Part shown: positions 43,338-52,269 of the stretch, in pieces
How positions within the stretch are numbered: the stretch's first letter is position 1
Layout: each line of letters opens with the position of its first letter
Position numbers and translations under genes: made by a program
Assembly (NCBI RefSeq): GCF_900312745.1
Contig: NZ_OMPD01000014.1
Span: 1 to 64,000, forward strand
Source: Aquimarina sp. AU58
Lineage (GTDB): Bacteria > Bacteroidota > Bacteroidia > Flavobacteriales > Flavobacteriaceae
DNA: 64,000 nucleotides
Direction: 5' to 3'
Notes under the pieces: model-generated
What the model was told of the DNA's origin: nothing
The model's database searches: none
Seen by the model: only the letters and a program-made list of their open reading frames with translations

Positions 43338-44569
43338 TGTCAGAAAGTAAAAAACACCAAGCATTCTATGGCTTACCAGAAGAAGTAAAATTTTGCACCA
43401 AATGTGTAATGTCTAATCAAAGACCTACATCTGCTATAGAATTTAAACATACTAAAGACAGTAAAAAAACCACCATGAATTTTGATGAAGATGGTGTCTG
43501 TGATGCATGTAGAACAGCAGAAATAAAAGACAATATTGATTGGGGGATGAGAGAAGAAGAACTGCTGAAGCTTTTAGATAAACATAGAAAAAATGATGGA
43601 TCTTATGATTGTTTAGTTCCAGGAAGTGGAGGTAAAGATAGTGCTTATCAAGCGCATGTATTAAAATACAAGTATGGCATGAACCCATTAACAGTAACAT
43701 GGCCACCAATTTTATACACAGATTACGGTTTGAAAAACTGGAAAAACTGGTTAGATAGCGGGTTTGATAACATTTCTTTTTATCGTAATGGAAAGGTAAT
43801 GAAATTACTAACCAAATTATCTATTGAAAACTTAATGCATCCATTTCAAACATTTATTCTAGGGCAAAAAAATCTTGCACCTAAAGTAGCGGCTAGATAT
43901 GGAATTAATCTAATATTTTATGGTGAAAATGAAGCTGAATATGGAAACCCTTTAGCAGACAATACCAGCTCCTTAAGAGATAAATCTTATTATAGTTTTG
44001 AAAAATTAGATGAGATTTATTTAGCAGGAGTTTCTGTTAAAGAATTAATGGAAAAGTATGATGTAAGATTAAGTGATTTGATGTCTTTTTTCCCTCCTAC
44101 AACTAAAGAACTAGAGCAATCCAATGTAGAAGTTCATTACTTAGGATATTATTTAAAATGGACACCACAAGAAGTTTATTATTATGCTGTAGAAAACACG
44201 GGCTTTAAAGCTAGACCACATAGAACACAAGGAACATATAGTAAATATAGTGGTATTGATGATAAAATAGATGACTTACATTTTTATACGACTTTCATTA
44301 AATTCGGAATTGGTCGTGCTACATACGATGCATCTCAAGAAATAAGAAATAAACATATCACGAGAGAAGAAGGTGTTGCTCTTGTCAACCGATTTGATGG
44401 AGAATTCCCAGACAGATATTTTGATGAAGTTATGGAGTATATTGATATGAAACCAGATCGTTTTCATGAGCTTTGTGATAAGTTCAGATCTCCACATTTA
44501 TGGGGCAAAAACGAAAAAGAAGAATGGCAATTAAGACATACAGTTGCCAAGAATGGTTTAGAAGATTAA
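43337..44569 (+). CDS. N-acetyl sugar amidotransferase (WbpG/PseA-like)
   Basis: ATP-dependent enzyme that should convert an N-acetyl group on a sugar to N-acetimidoyl using ammonia from the HisH/HisF pair. Zinc-type Cys residues near the start (FCTKCVMSNQRP, DGVCDAC near 50) and the PP-loop motif LVPGSGGKDSAYQAHVLK near 94 are clear. GENEAEYGNP near 195 and KARPHRTQGTYSKY near 294 are family-like. The length, 410 residues, is normal. In Pseudomonas the trio acts on a diacetamido-uronate; here a legionaminic-type acid is a possible target because that pathway is in the same locus. Confidence 0.9.
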   Translation: MSESKKHQAFYGLPEEVKFCTKCVMSNQRPTSAIEFKHTKDSKKTTMNFDEDGVCDACRTAEIKDNIDWGMREEELLKLLDKHRKNDGSYDCLVPGSGGKDSAYQAHVLKYKYGMNPLTVTWPPILYTDYGLKNWKNWLDSGFDNISFYRNGKVMKLLTKLSIENLMHPFQTFILGQKNLAPKVAARYGINLIFYGENEAEYGNPLADNTSSLRDKSYYSFEKLDEIYLAGVSVKELMEKYDVRLSDLMSFFPPTTKELEQSNVEVHYLGYYLKWTPQEVYYYAVENTGFKARPHRTQGTYSKYSGIDDKIDDLHFYTTFIKFGIGRATYDASQEIRNKHITREEGVALVNRFDGEFPDRYFDEVMEYIDMKPDRFHELCDKFRSPHLWGKNEKEEWQLRHTVAKNGLED

Positions 44570-44578
44570 ACTATTTTT

Positions 44579-45136
44579 ATGATCAAGGAGATTATATCAA
44601 GGATAAAATTCTGGAAAACAACAGATAGAATTGGACCAGATGTTCCTTGGTATTACTGGAAACTTTTTTTTAGAAGTACAATGCTAAAGTATTGTACTTC
44701 TAAATTTTTATATTTTGATCCAACCGCCGAAATTAGACCAGGTTGCTTTATTGTTGGATGTTCTCAGATTTCAATAGGAAAAAGAGTAGTAATTAGGCCT
44801 GGTTCGATGATCCATGGAGAAACTTCTACTCTAAAATTGTCAATTCTAATAGAAGATGATGTTTTGATTGGATCAGGGGTTCATATTTATATAGAAAATC
44901 ATAAATTTGACGGCCCAGACCCCTCTATTTCTATTATTGATATGGGTCATACACAAGCAAAGCAAGTAACATTAAAAAAAGGATGTTGGATAGGTGCAAA
45001 TGCAGTTATTTTACCCGGAGTCACGATTGGAAAAAACAGTGTTATTGGAGCTGGTAGTATTGTTACTAAAAGCATTCCAGATCATTGTGTAGCAGCTGGA
45101 AACCCGGCAAAAATAATTAAAAGAATTATCGACTAG
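44579..45136 (+). CDS. Left-handed beta-helix acyltransferase (WbbJ/CysE-like)
   Basis: 185 residues with hexapeptide repeats over most of the length (ISIGKRVVIRPGSMIHG, VLIGSGVHIYIENH, CWIGANAVILPGVTIGKNSV) and the usual ending AAGNPAKIIKR. Probably O- or N-acetylates a sugar residue of the polysaccharide using acetyl-CoA in the cytoplasm. The acceptor is not predictable. It begins 9 bases after the amidotransferase and its TAG overlaps the GTG start of the flippase. Confidence 0.85.
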   Translation: MIKEIISRIKFWKTTDRIGPDVPWYYWKLFFRSTMLKYCTSKFLYFDPTAEIRPGCFIVGCSQISIGKRVVIRPGSMIHGETSTLKLSILIEDDVLIGSGVHIYIENHKFDGPDPSISIIDMGHTQAKQVTLKKGCWIGANAVILPGVTIGKNSVIGAGSIVTKSIPDHCVAAGNPAKIIKRIID

Positions 45137-46374
45137 TGAAAAAAAGCATTGAAAGCATTGCATCAAGATTAATTTCAATTGCATCTAAATTTTTAACACT
45201 TACTTTTTTAGCTAAAGTACTATCGTTATCTGATTATGGATCATATCAGTTAATTACTTATTTTGTAATGATTTCGGTATACATCTATGGTGTAGAGTAT
45301 TATATGTTTGGAAATCGAGAGGTAGCCAAAAGAATTGATAATTCTAATAAAATAAACGACCACCTAAGTTTTTTTATTACCACGTTTCCGGTAACATTCA
45401 TGATTCAGTTAGCTACTCTTTTTTATCTGATACCTCATGATATTTTAAGTGTTTTCATTGTCATTTTTATCATTTTTATTAATTTTTGTGAGTATTTTAA
45501 TCAGGAAATATACAGATATTTAATAATGATGCAGCAAATAAGGAAAGCCAATGTTTTGTTGATTTCTAAAGCTGTTGTTTTTTTGATATTAATTTTTGGT
45601 TACCATTTTTTATTCGAAGAATTAGAACTTAACAGCGTTGTTCTTTTAATGTTTATCTCCTATTTGATTCTTTTGATAATTACAAGCTACTTTTTTTTCA
45701 AATATGTTATTTCAAAAAAAGAAATTAAAATAAGATTATTATCAATAGTAGAATTTAAAAAAACCTTTCGCTTTTTATTACCTTTTATTGGGTTGATGAT
45801 ATTTACCAAAGGGCTAGAGTTTTTTGACAAATTTGCAATTGAATATTTTTACGGAACAAAAGAAGTGGGTATTTATTCGTTTCTGTTTTCGATCGCGTCT
45901 TTGATCTATATATTTGTCACTTCCGGATTTTATTTGGTTTATTTACCCGAGTTAATTGAAATGAATGAAAAGAAAATCTCAGGGTTCAAAGAAAAAATTT
46001 ATAGATATAGCATTTTAGTAATTATTTCATCCATAATTTTGATAGTAGGAATTGTGTTTACTATTGAAATTCTCTTAAATCTTATAGGGAAAAGCGAATT
46101 AATAGATAATATAAATCTTTTATATATTCTATTAGGCTCATTTTTCTTGCTTAATATAGCAACAATACCAAATATTATACTATATGTTGCAAATAGAGAT
46201 AAGGATCTTATGAAAATAAGCGGAATAACCTTTGCTGTAAATATAGTTCTGAATATAATACTTATAAGAGAATTTTATGTTTATGGCGCTGCATTAGCTT
46301 TATTTATAAGTTATTTAATAAATTGTACAATTACATTTTATAAAGGAATTTTGGTGTGGAAAAAAATCAAATAA
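45136..46374 (+). CDS. wzx: Oligosaccharide-lipid flippase (Wzx family)
   Basis: 412 residues with about 12 hydrophobic helices in the pattern of the MATE/MOP polysaccharide transporters: an amphipathic start (ESIASRLISIASKFLTLTFL), LSDYGSYQLITYFVM near 36, and helices continuing to YLINCTITFYKGILVW. It should flip undecaprenyl-linked repeat units across the inner membrane. The start is GTG, sharing two bases with the stop of the preceding gene. With a Wzy-like protein and a WcaJ-like transferase in the locus, it points to the Wzx/Wzy assembly route. Confidence 0.85.
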   Translation: MKKSIESIASRLISIASKFLTLTFLAKVLSLSDYGSYQLITYFVMISVYIYGVEYYMFGNREVAKRIDNSNKINDHLSFFITTFPVTFMIQLATLFYLIPHDILSVFIVIFIIFINFCEYFNQEIYRYLIMMQQIRKANVLLISKAVVFLILIFGYHFLFEELELNSVVLLMFISYLILLIITSYFFFKYVISKKEIKIRLLSIVEFKKTFRFLLPFIGLMIFTKGLEFFDKFAIEYFYGTKEVGIYSFLFSIASLIYIFVTSGFYLVYLPELIEMNEKKISGFKEKIYRYSILVIISSIILIVGIVFTIEILLNLIGKSELIDNINLLYILLGSFFLLNIATIPNIILYVANRDKDLMKISGITFAVNIVLNIILIREFYVYGAALALFISYLINCTITFYKGILVWKKIK

Positions 46375-47324
46375 AGCTGTTCATTACCCTCGAAGAACAT
46401 TTACAAGAGCGATATAAATATATAATCGATAAATACAATTTTAAAAGTTATAATTTAGAAAATTTAAAAGAGCTTGGCCTAGGTACTTCTTTTAGTTCTA
46501 TTAAAAAAAGAATTCAGTACAGAAGAAAACTAAGAGAAGAATATATAAAATTGAAGGATTGGATTCTAAATGAAAATGAACAAGGTGAGATTGTACAAAT
46601 ATATTTATCAAATGTTGAAGGATATATAGCACATAACATTATAAAAGCAATAAAAAAAGACTTTCCTACTATTGAGTGTATAGGATTGCAACATGGAGTT
46701 TTTGAGTTTTCTTTAAAACCCAAAAGCCCAATAAGAAAATTAATTAATATTTTTTTTAAAACAACCATGGGAATATATCCTTTGGGTGTAGGATTTGGAG
46801 GCAAAATTGTCGACAAATATATAGTCTATAGTAAAATATATAAAGATTTTTTAATTAATGAGTTTAATTGGGATAAAAGTAATGTTGAAGTTAATTTAGG
46901 ATTTTTAAAAGCAGAACTCCTGGATCAAAAGAAAACAATTGCTAAAGATGGTTCTATCGCTCTTTTTCTTACTCAATGTTTAAGTAAATCTAGCCTATGT
47001 AGTAGTGAAGTTGAAAACTATTTGAATGAAAAAGTGATTTCATATCTTATTCATAAACACGATAAGGTATTAATTAAAAGACATCCGGCTTGTACCAAAG
47101 ATAATTTGACAACCACAAATCCTAATGTTACACCAATAGATGATTTAATAGAAGCATTTAATATGAGTACACATGCTTATAGCTATTCATCTACAACACT
47201 AATAGAGGCAGAACTATTTGATATTGAATCATATGCCATCAATTCGAGTTTGGTTAAAGAAGATAAGTCTGTTTATAAAATTTTTAAAAATGTAATAGAT
47301 TTCGATAATGAAATTGACATCTAA
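46356..47324 (+). CDS. GT-B-like glycosyltransferase, candidate sialyl/nonulosonate transferase
   Basis: 322 residues, soluble, no signal. It begins with GTG inside the end of wzx. No family name is certain, but the C-terminal half shows two motifs resembling those of bacterial sialyltransferases: an HP motif in VLIKRHPACTKDN near residue 238, and a Ser/Thr pair in AYSYSSTTLIEAELF near 276. An earlier CIGLQHGVFEF segment near 106 resembles capsule transferases. With CMP-nonulosonate made in the same locus, a transferase of legionaminic-type acid fits well. The alternative is an ordinary capsule or teichoic-type transferase. Confidence 0.5.
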   Translation: MEKNQIKLFITLEEHLQERYKYIIDKYNFKSYNLENLKELGLGTSFSSIKKRIQYRRKLREEYIKLKDWILNENEQGEIVQIYLSNVEGYIAHNIIKAIKKDFPTIECIGLQHGVFEFSLKPKSPIRKLINIFFKTTMGIYPLGVGFGGKIVDKYIVYSKIYKDFLINEFNWDKSNVEVNLGFLKAELLDQKKTIAKDGSIALFLTQCLSKSSLCSSEVENYLNEKVISYLIHKHDKVLIKRHPACTKDNLTTTNPNVTPIDDLIEAFNMSTHAYSYSSTTLIEAELFDIESYAINSSLVKEDKSVYKIFKNVIDFDNEIDI

Positions 47325-48519
47325 ATCTGCGTTATCGGTTTTATTTTTTTCTATCCCTCTTAATTTTATAGCAATAGAAGGAATAGGAAATCTTTATGTG
47401 TCTACCTTAATAATTTTAGTAGAATTCTTTTTTTTATTCTTTTTAACAAAAGGGAATATTTTAGCCAAAAAAGACGTTTTGTTTGCTCTTGTAGTTTTTC
47501 TTTCGACTGCTTTTGTTACTATAGTTAACGTTATTTTTTTCGATCGCTCTTTAATGAAAATTCAAACGGTTAATACCATTATCTATTTACAAAATACTTT
47601 GGTTTTTGTTTTAGCCTATCATTTTCATTATAAGAATTCATTAAAGACCTTTTTTAACTCTTTCCTTATTATCGCTTTTATATCTACACTTCGGGTTTTT
47701 ATAGAAGAGCCGGATCGTGTTTTTATGCTAAGTACAGTTGGTACCGAGCGAATTGAAGCTTTGTTTATAGGGGGAGTGAACAATTTTGCTTTGATTGTGG
47801 GGCTGGCTTTTCTGATTAGTTTTTTTTATATAAAAAATAAAACATTAAGAATATGTCTATCACTTTATTGGTTGATAATTGTTATTCTTACCATGTCTAG
47901 AGGAGCATTATTAGGGCTAATTATTACACTGTTTATTACATCAATTTATGATACTAATAGAAAGACACTTAGATTACTGATTAGATACTCCCTTTTACTT
48001 ATGTTGTTGGGGATCTTGGCTTTAATTTTAACAGGAAAAATGGACTTAATCATTGATAAGGTTGAAGATAGATTCTTTAGTGTGTTTAACGGTAAAACAA
48101 AGCTAGATGACTTCTTTTCGGGAAGAGGAGCATTGTTGATAGATATATTTTCTAGGATGTCTGATTCATCTATTTTTCAAATCTTATTTGGTCATGGTAA
48201 CGGAGGAATAGACTTTTATAATACAGCAACAAAACAGGACTACGAGACATCTCACAATATTTTGATAGATATATTTTATAGGAATGGGCTTTTCTTTTTC
48301 ATTTTGTATTTGCTGATGATTTGGAATTTATTGTTGTTGTTTTTAAAAAGAAGGAGCAGAGATAAATTGGCTATATTTGGTACTTTTGTTTTTTTCCATC
48401 TAGAGTTGTTGGTAAACCCCATTTTGTTTGCCGCTCAAACCGGATGGCTATATGCAATTTTCATTGTACTTTTTCTAAAACAAAATAAAATGACAATACA
48501 TCAAATAAAGGAGTTATAA
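47308..48519 (+). CDS. O-antigen polymerase (Wzy)-like membrane protein
   Basis: 403 residues with roughly 11-12 membrane helices, and a large periplasmic loop near 250-310 containing FSGRGALLIDIFSRM and GHGNGGIDFYNTATKQDYET, followed by SHNILIDIFYRNGLFFFILY, the pattern of the O-antigen ligase/polymerase family. It overlaps the preceding glycosyltransferase by 17 bases. Its closeness to wzx favours Wzy polymerase over ligase. Two other members lie at 49995 and 60202, so roles cannot be fixed from sequence. Confidence 0.75.
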   Translation: MKLTSKSALSVLFFSIPLNFIAIEGIGNLYVSTLIILVEFFFLFFLTKGNILAKKDVLFALVVFLSTAFVTIVNVIFFDRSLMKIQTVNTIIYLQNTLVFVLAYHFHYKNSLKTFFNSFLIIAFISTLRVFIEEPDRVFMLSTVGTERIEALFIGGVNNFALIVGLAFLISFFYIKNKTLRICLSLYWLIIVILTMSRGALLGLIITLFITSIYDTNRKTLRLLIRYSLLLMLLGILALILTGKMDLIIDKVEDRFFSVFNGKTKLDDFFSGRGALLIDIFSRMSDSSIFQILFGHGNGGIDFYNTATKQDYETSHNILIDIFYRNGLFFFILYLLMIWNLLLLFLKRRSRDKLAIFGTFVFFHLELLVNPILFAAQTGWLYAIFIVLFLKQNKMTIHQIKEL

Positions 48520-48594
48520 GTAATTACTCAAAATATTTAGGTAACATTTATAAAAATAAGACATTTACTTATATAAGCTTAAAACGAAAAAGAA

Positions 48595-49899
48595 ATGAAA
48601 AAAACGATCTTTACGCTGATTTTAACTCTATTTTCTTTAATTGTTTGTTCGCAGACAGAATATGTTACTCCTGGTGGTATAGAAAATGGAAGTTCAGGAC
48701 CTTTATCGGATGGAATAACTGCATTGAATGGCACAGGTACAATTAGCATTAAAGGTGATATTCAAATTAATGGAAACATAACTATACCTGAAGGAATTGA
48801 ACTAAATTTCTTTCGAGGTAATAAATTTAAAATTGAAGGTAATATTACCCTAACAATTAATGGAAGCGTTAAAGCAGGGGCTTATCAAATTTTTGAATTA
48901 AGTAATAACGGAACTATTGATGATTGTCCATCTGATAATATTGATGAGACATTAGATGATGGTAAAGTTAGAGGAAATCTAAAAAATAAGTATGTTATCC
49001 CGCAATGGTGGGGTGTAGATGATACAGGAGCCAATTATTGTTCAAAACTATTTCAAAAAGCAATTGAATCCTTCCCTAATGTTAAAAAATTTGTAGCTAA
49101 CGGAACATTTTTGCTTGATCTCACTGTATGGTTAAATCAAGATAATACTTTTTATGATTTTACTGGAGCAGTATTTATTGGAATAAATAGTAATGTACAA
49201 CGTTGTGGAGCAACCTGGAACAGTACTGATGACGGAGGACTTATCAATATTGGAAAAAATGAATTAGTAACATCTAATACCTCTCCATATTCGGTATCAA
49301 ATATAACTTTACATGGTGGGGCATATCAACCAAGGCATAGGCATGATAATGCGCTAGGTATAACTAATGCAAAAAATATAAAAATTATTAATGTAAATAT
49401 AAACTGTTATGTAGGGCATAGAGGTATTGCAATTCAGCACAATGTAAGTAATGAAGGGTTAATTTCAAGAACGGATCATGTATTAATTAAAGATGTTACT
49501 CAACAAGGAGGACGTAATGTAATCAATATGGACTTTGCACAAGATTCTAATTTCGCTAAAAATATTATAATTTCTAATATTATAGGACATGATATCGATG
49601 GTAAAGCACCTGGTACAGGTGGTAACATACCTACAGAGGTTGATGAAAATACTCCAAGAGAACCTGCATTTAGAATTTCTTCTCAAGGAGGAAGAAAAAT
49701 TTCTAACTTATCTATTTCCAATGTAATATTATCGTATGTTCATGGAGGTTTTTATTTTGATGGTGTAGATGGCATAATGTCAAATGTTCAAGTAATTGGT
49801 TTTGATCAACAAAATGGAGGAAAAGAAATAGAAAAGAAAAACTCATACGAGTTTCAGGTAACTGATACAAGATATGTTCCAAGCACATCTGCACATTAG
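48595..49899 (+). CDS. Secreted right-handed beta-helix protein, copy 2
   Basis: 434 residues with a signal peptide (KKTIFTLILTLFSLIVCSQ). It is a close paralogue of the protein at 33817: shared blocks include TIPEGIELNFFRGNK near 64, the YVIPQWWG...DDTG stretch near 136 and FQKAIESFPNVKKFVA near 152, and the end shares NVILSY-HGGFYFDGVDG. No catalytic residues are obvious. Differences concentrate in the middle, near residues 195-215, and at the C-terminus. It lies between two polymerase-like genes. Confidence 0.7.
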   Translation: MKKTIFTLILTLFSLIVCSQTEYVTPGGIENGSSGPLSDGITALNGTGTISIKGDIQINGNITIPEGIELNFFRGNKFKIEGNITLTINGSVKAGAYQIFELSNNGTIDDCPSDNIDETLDDGKVRGNLKNKYVIPQWWGVDDTGANYCSKLFQKAIESFPNVKKFVANGTFLLDLTVWLNQDNTFYDFTGAVFIGINSNVQRCGATWNSTDDGGLINIGKNELVTSNTSPYSVSNITLHGGAYQPRHRHDNALGITNAKNIKIINVNINCYVGHRGIAIQHNVSNEGLISRTDHVLIKDVTQQGGRNVINMDFAQDSNFAKNIIISNIIGHDIDGKAPGTGGNIPTEVDENTPREPAFRISSQGGRKISNLSISNVILSYVHGGFYFDGVDGIMSNVQVIGFDQQNGGKEIEKKNSYEFQVTDTRYVPSTSAH

Positions 49900-49994
49900 T
49901 AAAATTTGTATGTATCCTTCTAACTTTAGCCAAATATTAAATATTTTATATCGATTTTAAGATATACTATAGTAGTTATAAGTAAATTATTAGA

Positions 49995-51245
49995 ATGAAG
50001 ATATCTGGATTGTATACTAATTCAAAAAAATATAAAAATATTTTAGAAAAAGTAACTCCCGTTTTATTAGCCTTGTTACCAATTGTGGTTACTTTTTTTG
50101 GCGAAAAACTTGTACCTGTTGCGATCGTTGTACTAGTTGTTTCTTTTTTGTTCGAAGAAAATAAAAAAGAAAACTTTGCAGCAAATAAAAAACTGTTATT
50201 ACCCTATGTAATATATGTATCGGTCTTTATTTTATATTCTTTTTTTGCAATAGAAGTTAAATTAGCAATGAAAGTATTAGAAAGACAGGTCTCATTACTT
50301 CTAATACCCGCTATCGTCTTTTCAAGTAATCTTAATACAGATAGGGTCAAGATATTCGTAAAGACCTTTATTATAGGAATGTTGATTATTTTAATATATT
50401 CTGTGATAAAACTTTCATGGTTTATATATACTCAGGCAGAGTGGATAGAAATTATGAATAAAACTAGTGGCAATTCAACCTATTTACAGTTTAAATATCC
50501 ACATATTGTTGGTGCTCACCCAACGTATTGGTGCTATTTGTTGATTTTGGCAAATATCTTTTTGTTGAGTAACTCTTTTATGAAAATATTTTCCAATAAA
50601 TATTGGAACATTCTTTTACTCATTATATTTAATATAAATATTTTTTTCCTATCTGCGCGAACACCGATTGTGGTTAATATTTTAATTCATCTCTTGGCGT
50701 TTATCCTCTATCAAAAAAATCAGAAAATGTCATTTGTGAAAATTATTGGGATAATCGGCGCAGTGTTTTTAATAGGGATTTTAGCGATAAATTCACCTTT
50801 ACTAAAGGCCAAAGTGCTTGGTGTAGTTAATGACGAAAGGATGTATCTATGGCCAAAAGCTCTTGATCAAATTAAGCAAAATTATTTTGTTTTAGGAGAA
50901 GGATTAGGGCAAGGAAAAAAAATACTAAAAGATTATGTTATTCAAAATGGAGATCCAAGAGAAGAATATATTAGATATGATCTTCATAATCAATATCTCA
51001 AACATTATCTGGATATGGGGATTATGGGACTCATATCATTACTATATTTGTTAATTCATCCTTTTTTTAGATTAAAAAACCTGTTTAGTATTATGAGTTT
51101 ACCATTAATTGGGTTTTGCACGCTCTTTATGTTATCATTATTCACAGAGTCCTCTTTATACCTGATTAAAGGAATATTAATATTTGCTATATTTTCATCA
51201 ATACTATTAAAAGACTATCAAAATCAGCAAAAAAACATAGAATAG
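49995..51245 (+). CDS. O-antigen ligase/polymerase-family membrane protein
   Basis: 416 residues with about 11 helices and the family loop: GAHPTYWCYLLILANIFLLS near 172, FLSARTPIVVNILIHLL near 216, and a periplasmic segment with GEGLGQGKKILKD and YDLHNQYLKHYLDMGIMGLI near 300-345. The HNxYL-type motif is typical of WaaL/Wzy. Whether it ligates the finished glycan or polymerises repeats is not determinable. A 95-base spacer separates it from the beta-helix gene. Confidence 0.75.
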   Translation: MKISGLYTNSKKYKNILEKVTPVLLALLPIVVTFFGEKLVPVAIVVLVVSFLFEENKKENFAANKKLLLPYVIYVSVFILYSFFAIEVKLAMKVLERQVSLLLIPAIVFSSNLNTDRVKIFVKTFIIGMLIILIYSVIKLSWFIYTQAEWIEIMNKTSGNSTYLQFKYPHIVGAHPTYWCYLLILANIFLLSNSFMKIFSNKYWNILLLIIFNINIFFLSARTPIVVNILIHLLAFILYQKNQKMSFVKIIGIIGAVFLIGILAINSPLLKAKVLGVVNDERMYLWPKALDQIKQNYFVLGEGLGQGKKILKDYVIQNGDPREEYIRYDLHNQYLKHYLDMGIMGLISLLYLLIHPFFRLKNLFSIMSLPLIGFCTLFMLSLFTESSLYLIKGILIFAIFSSILLKDYQNQQKNIE

Positions 51246-51374
51246 GTCTGATTTTTGATTCTAGAATTAAAACAATACATTTAAAAAAGTATAATCAATG
51301 CATAATGTGTCATTAAATAAAAATTAACTTATTGACCCAACATCTCAAAAAACTATTAGAATTAAAAATTTATT

Positions 51375-52163
51375 ATGAGTGATGTAATCGAAAAAAAAAC
51401 CTTGACCAATGTTTTTAATGCTTTGGGTAAAGAATTAAAATCTATTGATAACCAAGATAGTGTTCTGGGAGCATACTTTTATTTAAAGCAATATGAAGAA
51501 CTTCATGAAATTACTACAGCTTTATCAGGAAATGACCTGTTAGATTGGGGAGCAGGGTATGGACATTTTTCATTTGTACAAAGTAGTTTAGGAAAAAAAG
51601 TTCACGCATATAGCCCAGTTGAAGATGAGTATACAATATATCCGGAAACGTTAAAAAAACTATCTGAAAAATCTTCATTTACATATGAATTAACCGGAGA
51701 ACCAATAGCACTTCCTTATGAGGATAATTCATATGATATCGCTGTATCTTGTGGAGTCTTAGAACATGTACGTGAGTTTGGTGGAGATGATGAAAAGTCA
51801 CTTTGCGAATTATATCGTATACTTCGTAATGGAGGATATTTAGTAATTGGACATTTACCCAATACAGGATCTTGGATTGAAGCATTTAGTAGAGCCACAG
51901 GAAGAACACATCATACTTATTTATATACCAAAAGTGAAATTAAAAAAAAGGTGACTGATGCAGGCTTTGAAATAAAAAAGTATAAAAGGTATGGGTTTGC
52001 ACCCAAAAATACAATAGCAGTTTTTTTGATGCGCTATAATGAAGACAGTAAATGGGTTAAATTCTTAACAAAATTTGTTTATGGAATGGATAAGTATATT
52101 TTAAGTAAATTATTTCCATGGTTTGCTCAAAATCACTTATTAATTGTTCAAAAGCCTAAATGA
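51375..52163 (+). CDS. SAM-dependent methyltransferase, class I
   Basis: 262 residues with the Rossmann SAM motif LLDWGAGYGHFSFVQ near residue 56, and the post-motif DIAVSCGVLEHVREFG near 122. A Gly/Asn-rich IGHLPNTGSW turn follows. The C-terminus is hydrophobic (KFVYGMDKYILSKLFPWF) and may associate with the membrane. It may methylate a sugar of the glycan or a lipid carrier; the target is unknown. Spacers of 129 and 106 bases flank it. Confidence 0.85.
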   Translation: MSDVIEKKTLTNVFNALGKELKSIDNQDSVLGAYFYLKQYEELHEITTALSGNDLLDWGAGYGHFSFVQSSLGKKVHAYSPVEDEYTIYPETLKKLSEKSSFTYELTGEPIALPYEDNSYDIAVSCGVLEHVREFGGDDEKSLCELYRILRNGGYLVIGHLPNTGSWIEAFSRATGRTHHTYLYTKSEIKKKVTDAGFEIKKYKRYGFAPKNTIAVFLMRYNEDSKWVKFLTKFVYGMDKYILSKLFPWFAQNHLLIVQKPK

Positions 52164-52219
52164 TTGCTCAAGTATTCCTAACGACGTTTATTTATATAAA
52201 AAAACAAGAAGGAATCATG

Positions 52220-52249
52220 TTGTAAACTACTTTATTAAAAATATATTTG
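52220..52249 (+). promoter_or_regulatory. Bacteroidota sigma-ABfr-type promoter (TTG-N19-TATATTTG)
   Basis: TTG at 52220-52222, a 19-base spacer, and TATATTTG at 52242-52249 match both halves of the Bacteroidota consensus. The ATG at 52270 lies 21 bases downstream, a typical short leader. It should drive the epimerase, GT4, gmd, rmd, ugd, uxs and wcaJ-type genes. Confidence 0.75.
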
Positions 52250-52269
52250 TATTCCAATTAAATTGATAT

